From NCBI GenBank assembly GCA_003247575.1, contig QJZC01000011.1:1-64000 (forward strand): 64,000 bases of DNA, read 5' to 3'. The position numbers and the translations under genes are program-made. Numbering within the stretch: position 1 is the first letter of the stretch; the number at the start of each line of letters is the position of its first letter. Below the pieces are notes generated by a model. The model was not told where the DNA came from. It worked only from the letters and a program-made list of their open reading frames with translations, and did no database searches. This document shows positions 26,502 to 35,872 of this stretch, piece after piece. Origin of the DNA: Pseudomonadota bacterium (GTDB taxonomy: Bacteria > Myxococcota_A > UBA9160 > SZUA-336).

Positions 26502-28835
26502 TCAGAGGTCCAGCGCGAACTCCACGTAGGCGCTGCGTCGCGGCCACGGGTGAAAGACGTACGCCTCTTCATCCGTCAGGTTGTCGATGCCGAAGGCGAC
26601 GCGCGATGTTTCCGTGAGCTGGTAGCTCGCCTTCACGTTGTAGAACTGATATGCATCGTGGGCACCGAAGACGCCGTCGGCGCGGTCGGAGTTGTCGAGC
26701 TCGCCGAAGCTGTCGCTGGCGAAGCGCATTCCGATCGACGTGTCCAGCTTGTCGTTCCAGTGGTAGGTCAGCACCAGGTTCCCGCGCCACTTGGGCAGGC
26801 GTGGAAAGCGATTTCCTTCCAGCTCTGGATTTGCATCGTTCTCGTCGATCTTCGCGTCCGTGTAGGTGATGTTCGAGCGAACGTCGAGCTTGCCGCGCAT
26901 CAGCCCGCGCAAAGTGCCCACGACCTCGACGCCGTTCACGATCTCGTGGTCGATGGGAAGGAAGGTCGAGAGCTGAGTGCTCACCCCGGCGACGGGATCG
27001 AGGATGTTCGATGACTGATTGAAGATCACGTCATCGATCGACTCACGGAACAAATTGAGTCGGATGAATCCATTCGACAGCGCACGCTCGATGGAGAGAT
27101 TCTGGAACAATCCCTCTTCGGGCGCCAGGCCAGGGCTGGACTGACGAATGCTGTTGAAGCGGCGTTCGTTTTGGAACAGCTCCTCGACGATCGGGAAGCG
27201 CACGGCACGCGCGATCGAGTAGCGGATCTGCCACTCGTCGTTGGGAGCGAAGCCGAGCGAGAATTTGGGTGACAGGCCGTTCTCGTTTCGAGTATCGGTT
27301 TGCAGTTCGCCGAAGAACCCATCGGTCGCCTGCCAGCGCTCGTAGCGAAGCCCGGCCTGTACGTCCCAGCGTTCCGTGATCTGCCACGCCCACTGCGCGA
27401 AGGCAGCCTGCACGGAGGTCTCGCCACCACTGAAGTCTCTTGGGGAAGACCGCAGACCGGCCCGGAAGTCGTCAGAGTCGAAGTCCTGAAACTCGAGCTC
27501 ATATCGCTCGTAGCTGACCCCGGTGGCGAGCTTCATGTCTGCGCGACCCGCGAACTGATCGGTCCGCAGCTTAGCGCTGCCGGTGACCCACCCAGTGTCT
27601 TCGAAACGCGAAACGCGCCCACTTGAGCGACGAGTCTCGTCGTCGACGATGTCGAACACGCTGAAGTCGAGCTCCAAGTTCCAGTCCTGTGTGATCGGGC
27701 CATCCAGGCCCAGACCTACGAGAAGCGTTTCGCGCTCTGTGAACGAGATTTCGAAACTTCGCGGATCTACGCGGAACTGGCGCCCGCCGGCCACGGCAGT
27801 GCCATTCGTGAAGGGCTGGCCCGTCGCGAGATCCGTCAGGTAGCTCGTCGCGTCCTCGCTATCACGCGTGCGCTTCTCGAAGGCCACGGTCGCCCGCGCG
27901 ACCCACTCTTCGAGCGTGTAACCGAGCTTCAGCTTGGTCAGGTTAGTCGTGACCTTCTCGCGACCGGTATCCCCGAAGTAGACGACCTCTTGGCCCTGCG
28001 CATCGGAGTCGCCCCGTGCTCCGGACACCGTGTCGGGGGCTGTGGTGGGCGTGAACTCCGCGAACCGGAACGTCTGGGGGTGCCCCTCATTCGTGAGATG
28101 GTTGTGCGAGAGGTAGACACTCAGGTTTCCGATCCGGTCGCCGTAGGACGTCTGCAGGCGACGACCGCCGAAGCGCTCATCGGTTCCGAGCAAGTCGAAG
28201 TCCTGCGTGAAGCCACTGCCTTCGATGTGAAACCTTCTCTCTACGGGCAGCTCGGTCTCGATATTCACGACGCCACCCATCGCGTTGCCCCCGTACTCCG
28301 CGGAATATGGGCCGTAGAGAACCTCGACCCCCTTTACCTCCGCTGGTGCAACCAGCGACCAACGCGGCGCACCCGAGAAGCGTGTCTGCAGGAGGTAGTG
28401 GAGGGGGAGACCGTCTGCGAATACCATGGACCGCGTCGTCTGGAACATGTTGGATCCGCGGATCCCGAGCGTGCCGTTCTCATCGCCGATGAAGCGCTTG
28501 CGAATGATGAGGCTGGGCTCGTAAGAGACGATGTCTTCCGTCGATGTGACGTGTATCGACTGGACGTCGACTTCGGAGATGTAGGAGCGTGGGGATGCAC
28601 CCGAGAAGACGTTCGAGGTCCTCTCTCCGGTGACGATCACCTCTTCGATCCGACTGCGCTTGACTTCTTCGGGGGTATCGGCAGAAGAAACCGCCGCCAA
28701 CCCTGAGGCTGCACATACCAGCAGAGCCGCGGTCGTGCGAGCGAGCCACGACATAGGTGCATATGAACGGGCGTGTGGGTTGGGCCTTCGAGGGTGCAAG
28801 CTCTTCCGTGAGCGGGCGTTGGATCGAGAGCGCAT
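26502..28835 (-). CDS. TonB-dependent outer-membrane receptor, probably for iron chelates
   Basis: The product has 777 residues. The start at 28835 has GGAGG seven bases before it and gives an unusually long Arg-rich N-region before the signal hydrophobic segment (LARTTAALLVCAASGLAAVSSA). An internal ATG at 28754 would give a conventional signal but has no ribosome site. A TonB-box-like IEEVIVTGERTSN is followed by a plug domain (GIRGSNMFQTTRSMVFADG, VEVLYGPYSAEYGGNAMGG) and a long barrel ending YVEFALDL. Pairing with the PepSY protein points to siderophore or heme uptake. I see no clear Fur box upstream. Confidence 0.92.
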   Translation of the reverse strand: MRSRSNARSRKSLHPRRPNPHARSYAPMSWLARTTAALLVCAASGLAAVSSADTPEEVKRSRIEEVIVTGERTSNVFSGASPRSYISEVDVQSIHVTSTEDIVSYEPSLIIRKRFIGDENGTLGIRGSNMFQTTRSMVFADGLPLHYLLQTRFSGAPRWSLVAPAEVKGVEVLYGPYSAEYGGNAMGGVVNIETELPVERRFHIEGSGFTQDFDLLGTDERFGGRRLQTSYGDRIGNLSVYLSHNHLTNEGHPQTFRFAEFTPTTAPDTVSGARGDSDAQGQEVVYFGDTGREKVTTNLTKLKLGYTLEEWVARATVAFEKRTRDSEDATSYLTDLATGQPFTNGTAVAGGRQFRVDPRSFEISFTERETLLVGLGLDGPITQDWNLELDFSVFDIVDDETRRSSGRVSRFEDTGWVTGSAKLRTDQFAGRADMKLATGVSYERYELEFQDFDSDDFRAGLRSSPRDFSGGETSVQAAFAQWAWQITERWDVQAGLRYERWQATDGFFGELQTDTRNENGLSPKFSLGFAPNDEWQIRYSIARAVRFPIVEELFQNERRFNSIRQSSPGLAPEEGLFQNLSIERALSNGFIRLNLFRESIDDVIFNQSSNILDPVAGVSTQLSTFLPIDHEIVNGVEVVGTLRGLMRGKLDVRSNITYTDAKIDENDANPELEGNRFPRLPKWRGNLVLTYHWNDKLDTSIGMRFASDSFGELDNSDRADGVFGAHDAYQFYNVKASYQLTETSRVAFGIDNLTDEEAYVFHPWPRRSAYVEFALDL

Positions 28836-29142
28836 GCTGGTGCCTCCGTGCGTCAGCAGTCCGAGCTGGAGTGAAGTGGTGAGTTGCGTGGCGCGAGGCT
28901 AGCAAGCGAGCGCAGTCGATCGGTGCGGCAATTTGACGCAGGGGCGAGGGTGGACACGTGCGCCCATGTGGTCAGTGCCGCGGGGCACACGCCGCGGTCC
29001 CATCCCGTGGGCTAGGCACGCATCAATGGGCGGGTGGGGCTTCGAGGCGGCCCCGTCGTGAAGTGCGGGCTCGCACGATCTGAGCCTCCAGCCAGTAGTC
29101 CTGCATACGTCCTGGCATCAGGCAAGCACCCAGAAGTCTGAC
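28836..29142. other. Intergenic region upstream of the TonB receptor
   Basis: These 307 bases must hold the promoter of the receptor gene and the 3' end of the three-gene operon that follows. I see no consensus promoter, Fur box or hairpin that I would defend. Confidence 0.4.
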
Positions 29143-29649
29143 TCAGCGGACGGGGAAGCGCATGTTCGAGACGAATTCTCTCGCCCAACAAAAGCCGCCA
29201 GTGTCGGCGAGAACGGGAAGCAGCGTACACATGTAGGATCGGTCGAGCGTCTGCATGGAAGTCGCCGACAAGAGCTGCTCTCCTCGGAAGCGGAGATCCA
29301 GCTGATCGCGTCCCAGAGGGAGCAGCAGAGGAATCGGACCCCCGAGCCACAGCACGATTCCCACCCAGCGCCCGTGCGAGTAGGTCCATCGTTCGACGTC
29401 TCGCTCAAAATGAATCTCGTCCGGCTCCAACAGCTTCAGCCGTACATTGGTGCGATCGAGTAGACGGTCCTTGCGCGGAAGGCGATCCTGGTCCCGTGTC
29501 GAGACAATGTAGGCGCCGAGGCTCTCCTCGATCGCACAATTTTGCTCACAGCGTGCGATCCGCTGGCTGCGAATTACGTCGACTCCAATACAACCCACCC
29601 CGTTGAGCAAGACCAGACAAGTCGCGATCGTAAAGAGCGGCTTTGGCAT
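29143..29649 (-). CDS. Hypothetical lipoprotein, third gene of an unrecognised operon
   Basis: The product has about 168 residues. The N-terminus MPKPLFTIATCLVLLNGVGC looks like a lipoprotein signal. The mature part has five further cysteines and a hydrophobic segment (WVGIVLWLGGPIPLLLPLG) that may be a membrane helix. No family is recognised. A TTG at 29676 overlapping the previous stop is an alternative start; the ATG at 29649 puts the signal peptide at the N-terminus. It directly follows the VWA lipoprotein gene. Confidence 0.6.
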   Translation of the reverse strand: MPKPLFTIATCLVLLNGVGCIGVDVIRSQRIARCEQNCAIEESLGAYIVSTRDQDRLPRKDRLLDRTNVRLKLLEPDEIHFERDVERWTYSHGRWVGIVLWLGGPIPLLLPLGRDQLDLRFRGEQLLSATSMQTLDRSYMCTLLPVLADTGGFCWAREFVSNMRFPVR

Positions 29650-29672
29650 AGAGTCCCAGCCCTCGCCGAGAG

Positions 29673-30365
29673 TCAACGTGTGCGTAGCAGCAGATCACCG
29701 AGCTTCGCGGGATCCATCAGGATTTGCCAGCTCGCTGCATCTGCGGATCCGACCGATGCCTCCCAGCTAGCCAGTCGTTGTCTGAACCCGTTGGGATCTG
29801 CGGTATCTGCGCGCAGCTGCTTGACGTTCATGGCGATGATCTCGACACCTGCGAGCTCATCCTCGCCGAAGGTTCGCGTCGCTCCCTGGGGAAGATCTTC
29901 GCGCATGTCGCTGAATAGCAGCATGACGCGGCTTCTCGCGCCGGTCTCGCGAAGGTAGCTGCTGGCGAGCATCATCGCGCCGCGAATATCCGTGAACTTC
30001 GATGAAGAGATGGATCCAGAAAAAGTGTCCAGCCGCTGTGCCAGCGCCAGCTTCTGTGCATTGGCTTGAGAGGGCCTCCAGTCCAGCGTCTGGATGGCTT
30101 CGACATTCTCCTTGTCGAAGCTTTCACTGTCGATGCGGATCAGAACGAGTGTGTCTCCTGGCACCATGTTCGGAAGCACCTCTCGCTTCAGAATGCGCGC
30201 GACCTCGGGCATCTCTTCCACATAGGTGCCCGACGTGTCTACCAGCACGGCGATCGCCTGATCATAGGCGGCTCCGTCACCGCAGCTGGTCGTCCACAGC
30301 AGAGTCGCGACGATGATTCCGCGCAGAGCGGCGGGCGACCGCCGACCGGACCTTGGCCAGTCCAT
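29673..30365 (-). CDS. VWA-like lipoprotein, second gene of the operon
   Basis: The protein has 230 residues. A signal peptide ends at a probable lipobox (WTTSC). A von Willebrand A fold follows, with the MIDAS-like AVLVDTSGTYVEEM, then DTLVLIRIDSESF, SRVMLLFSDMREDLPQG and GVEIIAMNVKQL. The first metal motif reads DTSGT instead of DxSxS, which can still bind metal. Its ATG overlaps the stop of the upstream membrane-protein gene by one base (TGATG), so the two are translated together. Confidence 0.8.
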   Translation of the reverse strand: MDWPRSGRRSPAALRGIIVATLLWTTSCGDGAAYDQAIAVLVDTSGTYVEEMPEVARILKREVLPNMVPGDTLVLIRIDSESFDKENVEAIQTLDWRPSQANAQKLALAQRLDTFSGSISSSKFTDIRGAMMLASSYLRETGARSRVMLLFSDMREDLPQGATRTFGEDELAGVEIIAMNVKQLRADTADPNGFRQRLASWEASVGSADAASWQILMDPAKLGDLLLRTR

Positions 30366-31798
30366 CAGCCTTCCTCCCGGCTGCCCGAAGGGACGCTCTC
30401 AGAGTGCGACGAGTGCCCCCGACCGGTGACCAGACCTTCGATGCGCATGGGGATGCTGATGTAGACATCCAGGGCCGCCAGCAGAGTGCGCTCCAGCGCA
30501 GAGGCCGCATAGGTGGCGATGCGACCCACATGTCCTGCCGCCTGCAGAAGCAACCCGAGGACAGAACCCGAAAGATGTCTGGTACTGTCAATCAGCATCT
30601 CGAGAGGAATGGCGGCCATCGCGAGAATCCAGGGTAGGACGAACCCCAGCACGGCTTGGCCGACCACCGGAATCGACGACGAGCTGGCCTGCGCTACCAA
30701 CTGAGCAGACTCTCCGGCAAGGGAGAGCTTGAGTGCAGCATCGGCGGCAGCGATCTGCTCGCGCAGCACAGCGAGTGAACTTTCTACGGCCGCAAGCAAG
30801 AAGAGACCACCGAGCGCGCACCCAAGAATCATACGACGGCGTGAGCTGGCCACGTTCTGAAGTCGAGGGAAGAGCTCGGTGATTCCGAGCATGTCCATGA
30901 TGAAGATGCCAAGAGCCGTCTCCATCAGTACGATGACCAGGGCAGACACGGAGGCCACCGGTAGGCTGCCCAAGCGCGCGCCTGCCGGAACCAGCTCGGA
31001 CATCGGGAGGGAGATCAGCTGGAAGTTGATGAAGGCCCCGCCCAGAGCAACGCCAAGGACCAGACAGGACACCACGAAGAGCTTCGCAGCGGAGAAAGTG
31101 AGGGCGCGCGCTGCTCCATCGTCGTCCTGGTGCAGCTTCTGGTAGTCCTCGTGGCACTGCTCGATGCGTCTCGTGACCTCGACCGTTCGCTGAACGCAAT
31201 CCTGCACGCGCGCCATCAGGGTACGGACTTCCTTCCAGCTCGCGACCATGCTGCCCAGGATCTTGTGCCGGGTGGCCGTGTCCTCGCGGTACGCTTGCAG
31301 AGCCTTGCGCTCCGCATCGCGCGACGACTGGCGGATGCTCTCGAGCACCTTTCCGTTCTTCTCTCCAAGGTTTGGGATGTTTGCAATCGCTTCGGCAGCC
31401 TGGGCCCATCCGGGAACCTCGGGTGGATGGACGCCACAATCGCGATGGTCATCCTCGAGCTTGTGAAGAGCCTCATCGATGCGTCGGTGCAGAATCTGAT
31501 ATTGGTTGACGCGTTCGGCGAACGTGAGATCGATCTGCTGGAACTCTCGCTCCAACTTCCCCTGCGCCTCGAGCTTGCCAGCTGCCAGCAGGGCTGTGCG
31601 CGCTCGCCGGTAGACGCGATCAGCGGCTTGATCTGCCCACCGTGCAACACCCGTGAAAGCTTCTCGCAAGAGCTCAGTCAGGCTATGGACCAAGCTCCGA
31701 ACCGGACTCCGGGCGGCCCAGAGAAAGACTGTGCTGAAGGCATACAGCACAAGCAGCGAAAGGCCCGGATGGCCGGGCCAGATGTAGAGCGAATTCAT
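30365..31798 (-). CDS. Polytopic membrane protein with long cytoplasmic or periplasmic helical domain, first gene of the operon
   Basis: The product has about 477 residues. One TM segment near the N-terminus (LSLLVLYAFSTVFLWAA) precedes about 200 residues of charged helical/coiled-coil sequence (LEAQGKLEREFQQIDLTFAERV, KALQAYREDTATRHK). Four more TM segments follow: AAKLFVVSCLVLGVALGGAFI, SVSALVIVLMETALGIFIMDM, ILGCALGGLFLLAAVES and AVLGFVLPWILAMAAIPLEML. No known family is recognised. The ATG at 31798 follows GGGGAG; an upstream open frame to 31885 lacks a better start. It heads the three-gene operon with the VWA lipoprotein. Confidence 0.7.
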   Translation of the reverse strand: MNSLYIWPGHPGLSLLVLYAFSTVFLWAARSPVRSLVHSLTELLREAFTGVARWADQAADRVYRRARTALLAAGKLEAQGKLEREFQQIDLTFAERVNQYQILHRRIDEALHKLEDDHRDCGVHPPEVPGWAQAAEAIANIPNLGEKNGKVLESIRQSSRDAERKALQAYREDTATRHKILGSMVASWKEVRTLMARVQDCVQRTVEVTRRIEQCHEDYQKLHQDDDGAARALTFSAAKLFVVSCLVLGVALGGAFINFQLISLPMSELVPAGARLGSLPVASVSALVIVLMETALGIFIMDMLGITELFPRLQNVASSRRRMILGCALGGLFLLAAVESSLAVLREQIAAADAALKLSLAGESAQLVAQASSSSIPVVGQAVLGFVLPWILAMAAIPLEMLIDSTRHLSGSVLGLLLQAAGHVGRIATYAASALERTLLAALDVYISIPMRIEGLVTGRGHSSHSESVPSGSREEG

Positions 31799-32249
31799 GC
31801 GCGCTCCCCATGACTCGCGCGACTCGGGTGAGCCGCGGACGGCTGTGAACACCGGACGGTCGATGTGCGCAGGTTTTGCCAGCAATGGAACTGGTATCCA
31901 ATTTCGGCTGCGTTGAGGTCCTGCTTGATCGACCTCGTGTCATAGGAAGCGAGCACGCGTTCGTTCTCTCTTCATACGAGCTACGTGTGCGCTCGGGAGG
32001 CAGACGTGTACTGTCTCCTGTTGGGGTAACAGAGCGACGTGCCGGCGCCTGAGACTCCGGGGCCACTCGATTCCGAGATCGCCGAACTCTCAGGCTGGTT
32101 TCGGATGAGAACGGGGGTTCGCTTCGGCGTGCGGTCGATCGGGGCTGTGATGCTCGGCATTCATGCCGCAAGGCGCAGAGAACCAGGACGAACAGACCCG
32201 AGTGGCCTGGCCACCTTACCCTGCGACCGAAGCGGTCCCAACCAAGAAC
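31799..32249. other. Intergenic region, no recognisable feature
   Basis: These 451 bases should hold the promoter of the three-gene operon. No RNA gene, insertion sequence or credible open frame is visible. The sequence is locally less GC-rich around 31870-32030. Confidence 0.4.
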
Positions 32250-32592
32250 GGGGCCCGCCTCAGCCTCTCCCGCGCAGCGGCTCCTCGAACGGGTCTCGCA
32301 CCCGGAGAGCCTCGAACTTCCGGAAGTCGCGATCGTGGGTCCAGATCTCCGTGACGCCGTTTTGGATCAAGAGCGACGCCAAGTGCGCGTCGGGAACCAG
32401 ATTTCCGCGAACGACCACCTCGTCGTTGACGCGGCGGTATGCATCCCAGAACCCATCGCCTTCGGCGATTGTGCGGACGTTGGGTCGCCGAAGGAGTGAC
32501 TCTTCAGATCGCGCAGAACCGCGGCATCGATATCGACGGTCGTACGCAGCACGGTGCGTGATGGTGCCACACTCGACATCGGAAGCAACCTA
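32250..32592 (-). pseudogene. Deleted copy of the VapBC unit
   Basis: This is a near-identical copy of the 24389-25128 unit with an internal deletion. On the minus strand the antitoxin start (VLRTTVDIDAAVLRDLK) runs straight into out-of-frame vapC sequence near 32500. About 400 bases covering the C-terminal part of the antitoxin and the N-terminal part of the toxin are missing. The remaining vapC part corresponds to DAYRRVNDEVVVRGN through the C-terminus. It cannot make either protein. Confidence 0.85.
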
Positions 32593-32672
32593 CGCGACAT
32601 CACGACGCCGTCGGGGACCTCCCGAGGTTGTTCTCGGGGTTCGCAACCCTTAAAGAGACCGACAGGTTGCGT

Positions 32673-32749
<77 letters not shown>

Positions 32750-32889
32750 ACGCGAGCCGGACTATAGGGGTGGGTCCCCGCTCGTGTCAAATCTGTGAGG
32801 AAATGTCGGTGTCTGCGCGCGGCTCCGCGCTCGGGACGCGCGAGCGGACGGATGCTCGGGGGGTGCAGGACGCGGGAGGGCCGCAACTC

Positions 32890-32900
32890 GGGGGGGGGGG
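32890..32900. repeat. Homopolymeric tract of 11 G
   Basis: Eleven consecutive G lie 73 bases upstream of the ATG at 32974, where a promoter could be. Such tracts are prone to slippage. Confidence 0.7.
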
Positions 32901-32973
32901 CGCCACCTAGCGGGGCGACTCGGCCACTCCTCTCGAAAGTACGCTAGACCACCCACGGTTCAGGAGGGAAGCC

Positions 32974-33456
32974 ATGTGGCGATGGGTGTTGTCGGCGGCA
33001 CTGGTGGGCGCTTGGCTCCCATCAGCGGCCTTCGCCGACGTTTATTCGTATGAGCAGGACAACGGCACGCTCGCCTTCACCGACGATGCAGAGCACGTGC
33101 CGGAGCGTTACCGCCGAGCGATGAAGCAGGCTCCGGACCGCGCGCTCGAGGACTACCCGCGGCTCACCATTCGATCGGTCCCCGCCCAGCGCAAGCCGGC
33201 CACCGATCCCGCTGCCGCCGCGCAGGAGATGCACTTTCCGATGCTGAATCCGGTAGGGCCTCTCGCCGGCTCTGCGCCCGTCTATCTGCAGGCGGGACCT
33301 GGGCTGCTGATTCCCGCGACGCTCGGGAACCCGGATGAACCTCTCCGCGTGACGCGCGAGTTCCGCTGGGTGGACGGTCGCTACACGCCGCTGGTCGTGG
33401 TGCGCCGCGGAGACGTGGTCGTGCTCGAAACGGTAGAGGTCGCTCCGCAGTACTGA
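32974..33456 (+). CDS. Exported DUF4124-like protein
   Basis: The product has 160 residues. A signal peptide (MWRWVLSAALVGAWLPSAAFA) is followed by DVYSYEQDNGTLAFTDDAEHVPERYRR, a DUF4124-type N-terminal motif. A C-terminal beta region follows (VTREFRWVDGRYTPLVVVRRGDVVVLE). AGGAGGG precedes the ATG, so the start is secure. It is probably a periplasmic protein of unknown function, transcribed just downstream of the tRNA region and the poly-G tract. Confidence 0.8.
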   Translation: MWRWVLSAALVGAWLPSAAFADVYSYEQDNGTLAFTDDAEHVPERYRRAMKQAPDRALEDYPRLTIRSVPAQRKPATDPAAAAQEMHFPMLNPVGPLAGSAPVYLQAGPGLLIPATLGNPDEPLRVTREFRWVDGRYTPLVVVRRGDVVVLETVEVAPQY

Positions 33457-33504
33457 GCGGCGAGCTACGGCACAGAGCTCACTCTGCTGCGCAGTGCGAG
33501 CGGG

Positions 33505-34785
33505 CTAGACCGCCTTGAGCTCGAAGCCGAGGCGCTCCTCGACCGCATGCAGCCGCGCTCCGAGGAGCTCCGTGTCGCGTGCGCCTACGTTCAGGACGGC
33601 ATAGCGGCTGGTTTGCGCGTCGCTGCAGCGCACCAGGTCTCCCACGTTCTTGTCGCTCCAGACGAGGGTTCCCATGAACCACCCCTCGGCGGCTGCGAGG
33701 TCGCAGGCGTCGGGTGCGCTCGTGACCGCGCACGGTGCCGACGCGTAGAGCACACTGCTTGCGGCGCAGGCATAACGTCCCTGGCGGTGGACGAGCGATG
33801 GGCGTCCCTGCAGGCAAAGAGAGAGCGCCGCCTCATAGGCATGGTTGCCGTCCACCTTCTGGTAGAGGTCCGCAAGCTGGCCGTCCAGGTGTGGATACAG
33901 CCCGCGGATCACGATCTTCTCGTCGCGGTAGTCCCATGTGGCATCCAGATGAAAGCAACACTGGTTCAGGCCGCTTGCGCGAACCAGTCTGCGAGCCACA
34001 TCAAAGGTGCGTGACTGCACGTGCGCCGGTAGGCGGGATGGGTACTCGTAGCGGGCGACCCACCCGCTGCGCGGGTGAACGCGCATGTCCATGATTCCGA
34101 AGAACTCGACCGCGTCCTCGCTTGTGAATCCCTCGAGCGCGATGTGAGCGCCGGGAACATCGGGTTCGGCGATCCAGGCGGGTGTGTCCAAGGGTCGGTC
34201 ACTGCAGGCTGCTACCAAACGCTCGAGGCGAGGCCACGTTCGTTCGACGAGTCCGCGCAGCTGTGCGCTGGCCAGCCACGCCTCGAGCTTGTCTCGGCTT
34301 GCGATGTGCACGTCATCGCCTGGGCCGCGTGCGAACTCGCAGTGAAGTGTGACCGGATAGGGAAGATCGGGAAGAGCGTCCCTCGAATCTCGCGAGATGC
34401 GCCAGCCCGGCGACAGCGCATCGGGCTGGATCTCGGACACGAGATCGCGCGCGAGTCGGCGGTCGAGTAGGCTCCGCAAAGCTTCAGGGGGCGGGGAGGG
34501 CAGACCCAACCGGCTCGCAACCGCCGCGGCGAGCAGAGATCCGGGACCTCCGCTCGTGCACAGGACCCCTTGCAGGTGGTGGCGCTCGGTCGCGCTGATG
34601 TTGTCGAGAATCGCAGACGGGTTCGCCAGCGCGATCGTGGAGTCACTACCGAGCTGCGCCTCGCTCGGGGACAGGTATTTGACCGTGACCCGTTCACCCC
34701 AGGCTGGCCAACAGGCCTGCAGTTGCTTTCTGTCCCAGAGAGTCTCGCAGATGACGCCGACGCGAGCAGCCGTGGATTGCGACAT
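33505..34785 (-). CDS. Divergent ATP-grasp-like protein
   Basis: The protein has about 426 residues. The C-terminal half resembles ATP-grasp ligases: it has a core around HIALEGFTSEDAVEFFGIMD and then DGQLADLYQKVDGNHAYEAALSL, corresponding to the family's SQFADLYEKVDGTN region. The usual ExNPR metal-binding motif just before it is replaced by VIRGLYPHL, so catalysis is uncertain. The product may ligate a carboxylate to an amine or thiol, or it may be inactive. The ATG at 34785 has no ribosome site; a TTG at 34815 with GAGAG upstream would add ten residues. It is convergent with the DUF4124-like gene. Confidence 0.6.
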   Translation of the reverse strand: MSQSTAARVGVICETLWDRKQLQACWPAWGERVTVKYLSPSEAQLGSDSTIALANPSAILDNISATERHHLQGVLCTSGGPGSLLAAAVASRLGLPSPPPEALRSLLDRRLARDLVSEIQPDALSPGWRISRDSRDALPDLPYPVTLHCEFARGPGDDVHIASRDKLEAWLASAQLRGLVERTWPRLERLVAACSDRPLDTPAWIAEPDVPGAHIALEGFTSEDAVEFFGIMDMRVHPRSGWVARYEYPSRLPAHVQSRTFDVARRLVRASGLNQCCFHLDATWDYRDEKIVIRGLYPHLDGQLADLYQKVDGNHAYEAALSLCLQGRPSLVHRQGRYACAASSVLYASAPCAVTSAPDACDLAAAEGWFMGTLVWSDKNVGDLVRCSDAQTSRYAVLNVGARDTELLGARLHAVEERLGFELKAV

Positions 34786-34797
34786 GAAAGGAAAGTT

Positions 34798-34836
34798 AAC
34801 GAAAACGAATGACAAGCGAGTCTCTCGAACGAAAAC
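34798..34836. promoter_or_regulatory. Direct repeats upstream of the ATP-grasp-like gene
   Basis: AACGAAAAC occurs at 34798-34806 and again at 34828-34836, exactly 30 bases apart, about three helical turns. The segment 34790-34860 is markedly AT-rich for this genome. This arrangement fits a promoter with two binding sites for a regulator; no regulator is identified. Confidence 0.45.
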
Positions 34837-35044
34837 TTTTTTGCGTACGAGTTTTTTGTGTCAGCTATCGCCGGGGTACACGCTGGGATTTCGCTGCGGG
34901 GATTTGCCTCCGCGAGGCTTCGCGTCTGGCAGGTCGTGAACGATCTGCGGGCCGATCCATCCGGGTCCGGGCCCTATGAGATCCGGGCCCGTCTGCTTGG
35001 GACATGGCGCCCCTGGCGGCCCAGGTTCTGCCGAGCTGGTAGAG

Positions 35045-35593
35045 CTAGCGAGTCACCGAGGGCAGGGGTTCGCGGTCGCGGCTGGCGAACAGCTCTGCGT
35101 CTGGCGATACGTACCAGAGCGAGTCGCTCGGATCGTAACGCCAGCGTTGCTCGTGGGTGACTGCAAACTCCCGGATGGATGGGAGCCGGTAGAACCGGAT
35201 CAGCAACAGCACGCGCGCTTCCGCGCGCTCGGGCCCGAGCGACACGGACTGAATGTCCATCTCGGTGAATCGGATCGCCCGCGGGGCGGAGGCATCGAAG
35301 GTCCTCAGGAATTCTTCCCGCCGGTCGGGCTCGACACTCTTGATGGCCATCTCGAGATTCCCGAAGCGAAGTGCGTTGTTGTAACGATAGGCGGCTTGCT
35401 CGACCTGGCTGCGCGCCTCGGAGGGGATCCAGAAGCGGGGGCTCCAGTAGCCGAGCGAGCAGGCACTCAACGAGAACACGCAGCCAATCATGGCGCAGGC
35501 ACGGAGTACCGCGCGCGGGGCGCCAGCTCGGGGGAGGAGGTGCGAGCCGCTCCGGGGCAGGGGGTTCGCGGCATCTCGTGGTAGACGGACCAT
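35045..35593 (-). CDS. Small lipoprotein
   Basis: The product has about 182 residues if started at the ATG at 35593. A basic N-region leads to a hydrophobic stretch and lipobox (MIGCVFSLSAC). The mature domain of about 140 residues has an NTF2-like alpha+beta look (AAYRYNNALRFGNLEMAIKSV, ARVLLLIRFYRLPSIREFAV, WRYDPSDSLWYV). The ATG at 35491 sits inside the hydrophobic stretch and would give a very short signal, so the upstream start is preferred. Neither start has a clear ribosome site. Confidence 0.65.
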   Translation of the reverse strand: MVRLPRDAANPLPRSGSHLLPRAGAPRAVLRACAMIGCVFSLSACSLGYWSPRFWIPSEARSQVEQAAYRYNNALRFGNLEMAIKSVEPDRREEFLRTFDASAPRAIRFTEMDIQSVSLGPERAEARVLLLIRFYRLPSIREFAVTHEQRWRYDPSDSLWYVSPDAELFASRDREPLPSVTR

Positions 35594-35872
35594 CTCGGAT
35601 GCAGAGCATCGGGCTCGCAGAACCAGAGGGCCAGACCCGCTGGGAGGCCTGGCGACTCGTGCGCAAAGCTGTACCTGTTTGCCGCGTCGCGGTGTGCGCG
35701 TGCCGTGCTCGCGCGATGGCGGTGTGAGGAACAGCGCCGCGGCGCGCGAAAGCGCATCCCGGGATGCGCGAAGCGCGCCCGGAGATGTAAGGAAATTTGC
35801 GGTGTCCTGCGTGGACGGGCGCGTGTGTGGGTGTGAGCTCGTGAGGCTGTTCGGTTCGGGAGGGGGGATGAG

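Noticed and set aside
24389..32592. Composite transposon flanked by the two VapBC copies
   Set aside because: No transposase, terminal inverted repeats or target duplication; simple duplication with later deletion explains it.
32039..32653. Plus-strand 204-codon frame across the VapBC remnant
   Set aside because: It runs antisense to the remnant and shows no domain; the duplicated minus-strand unit explains the sequence.
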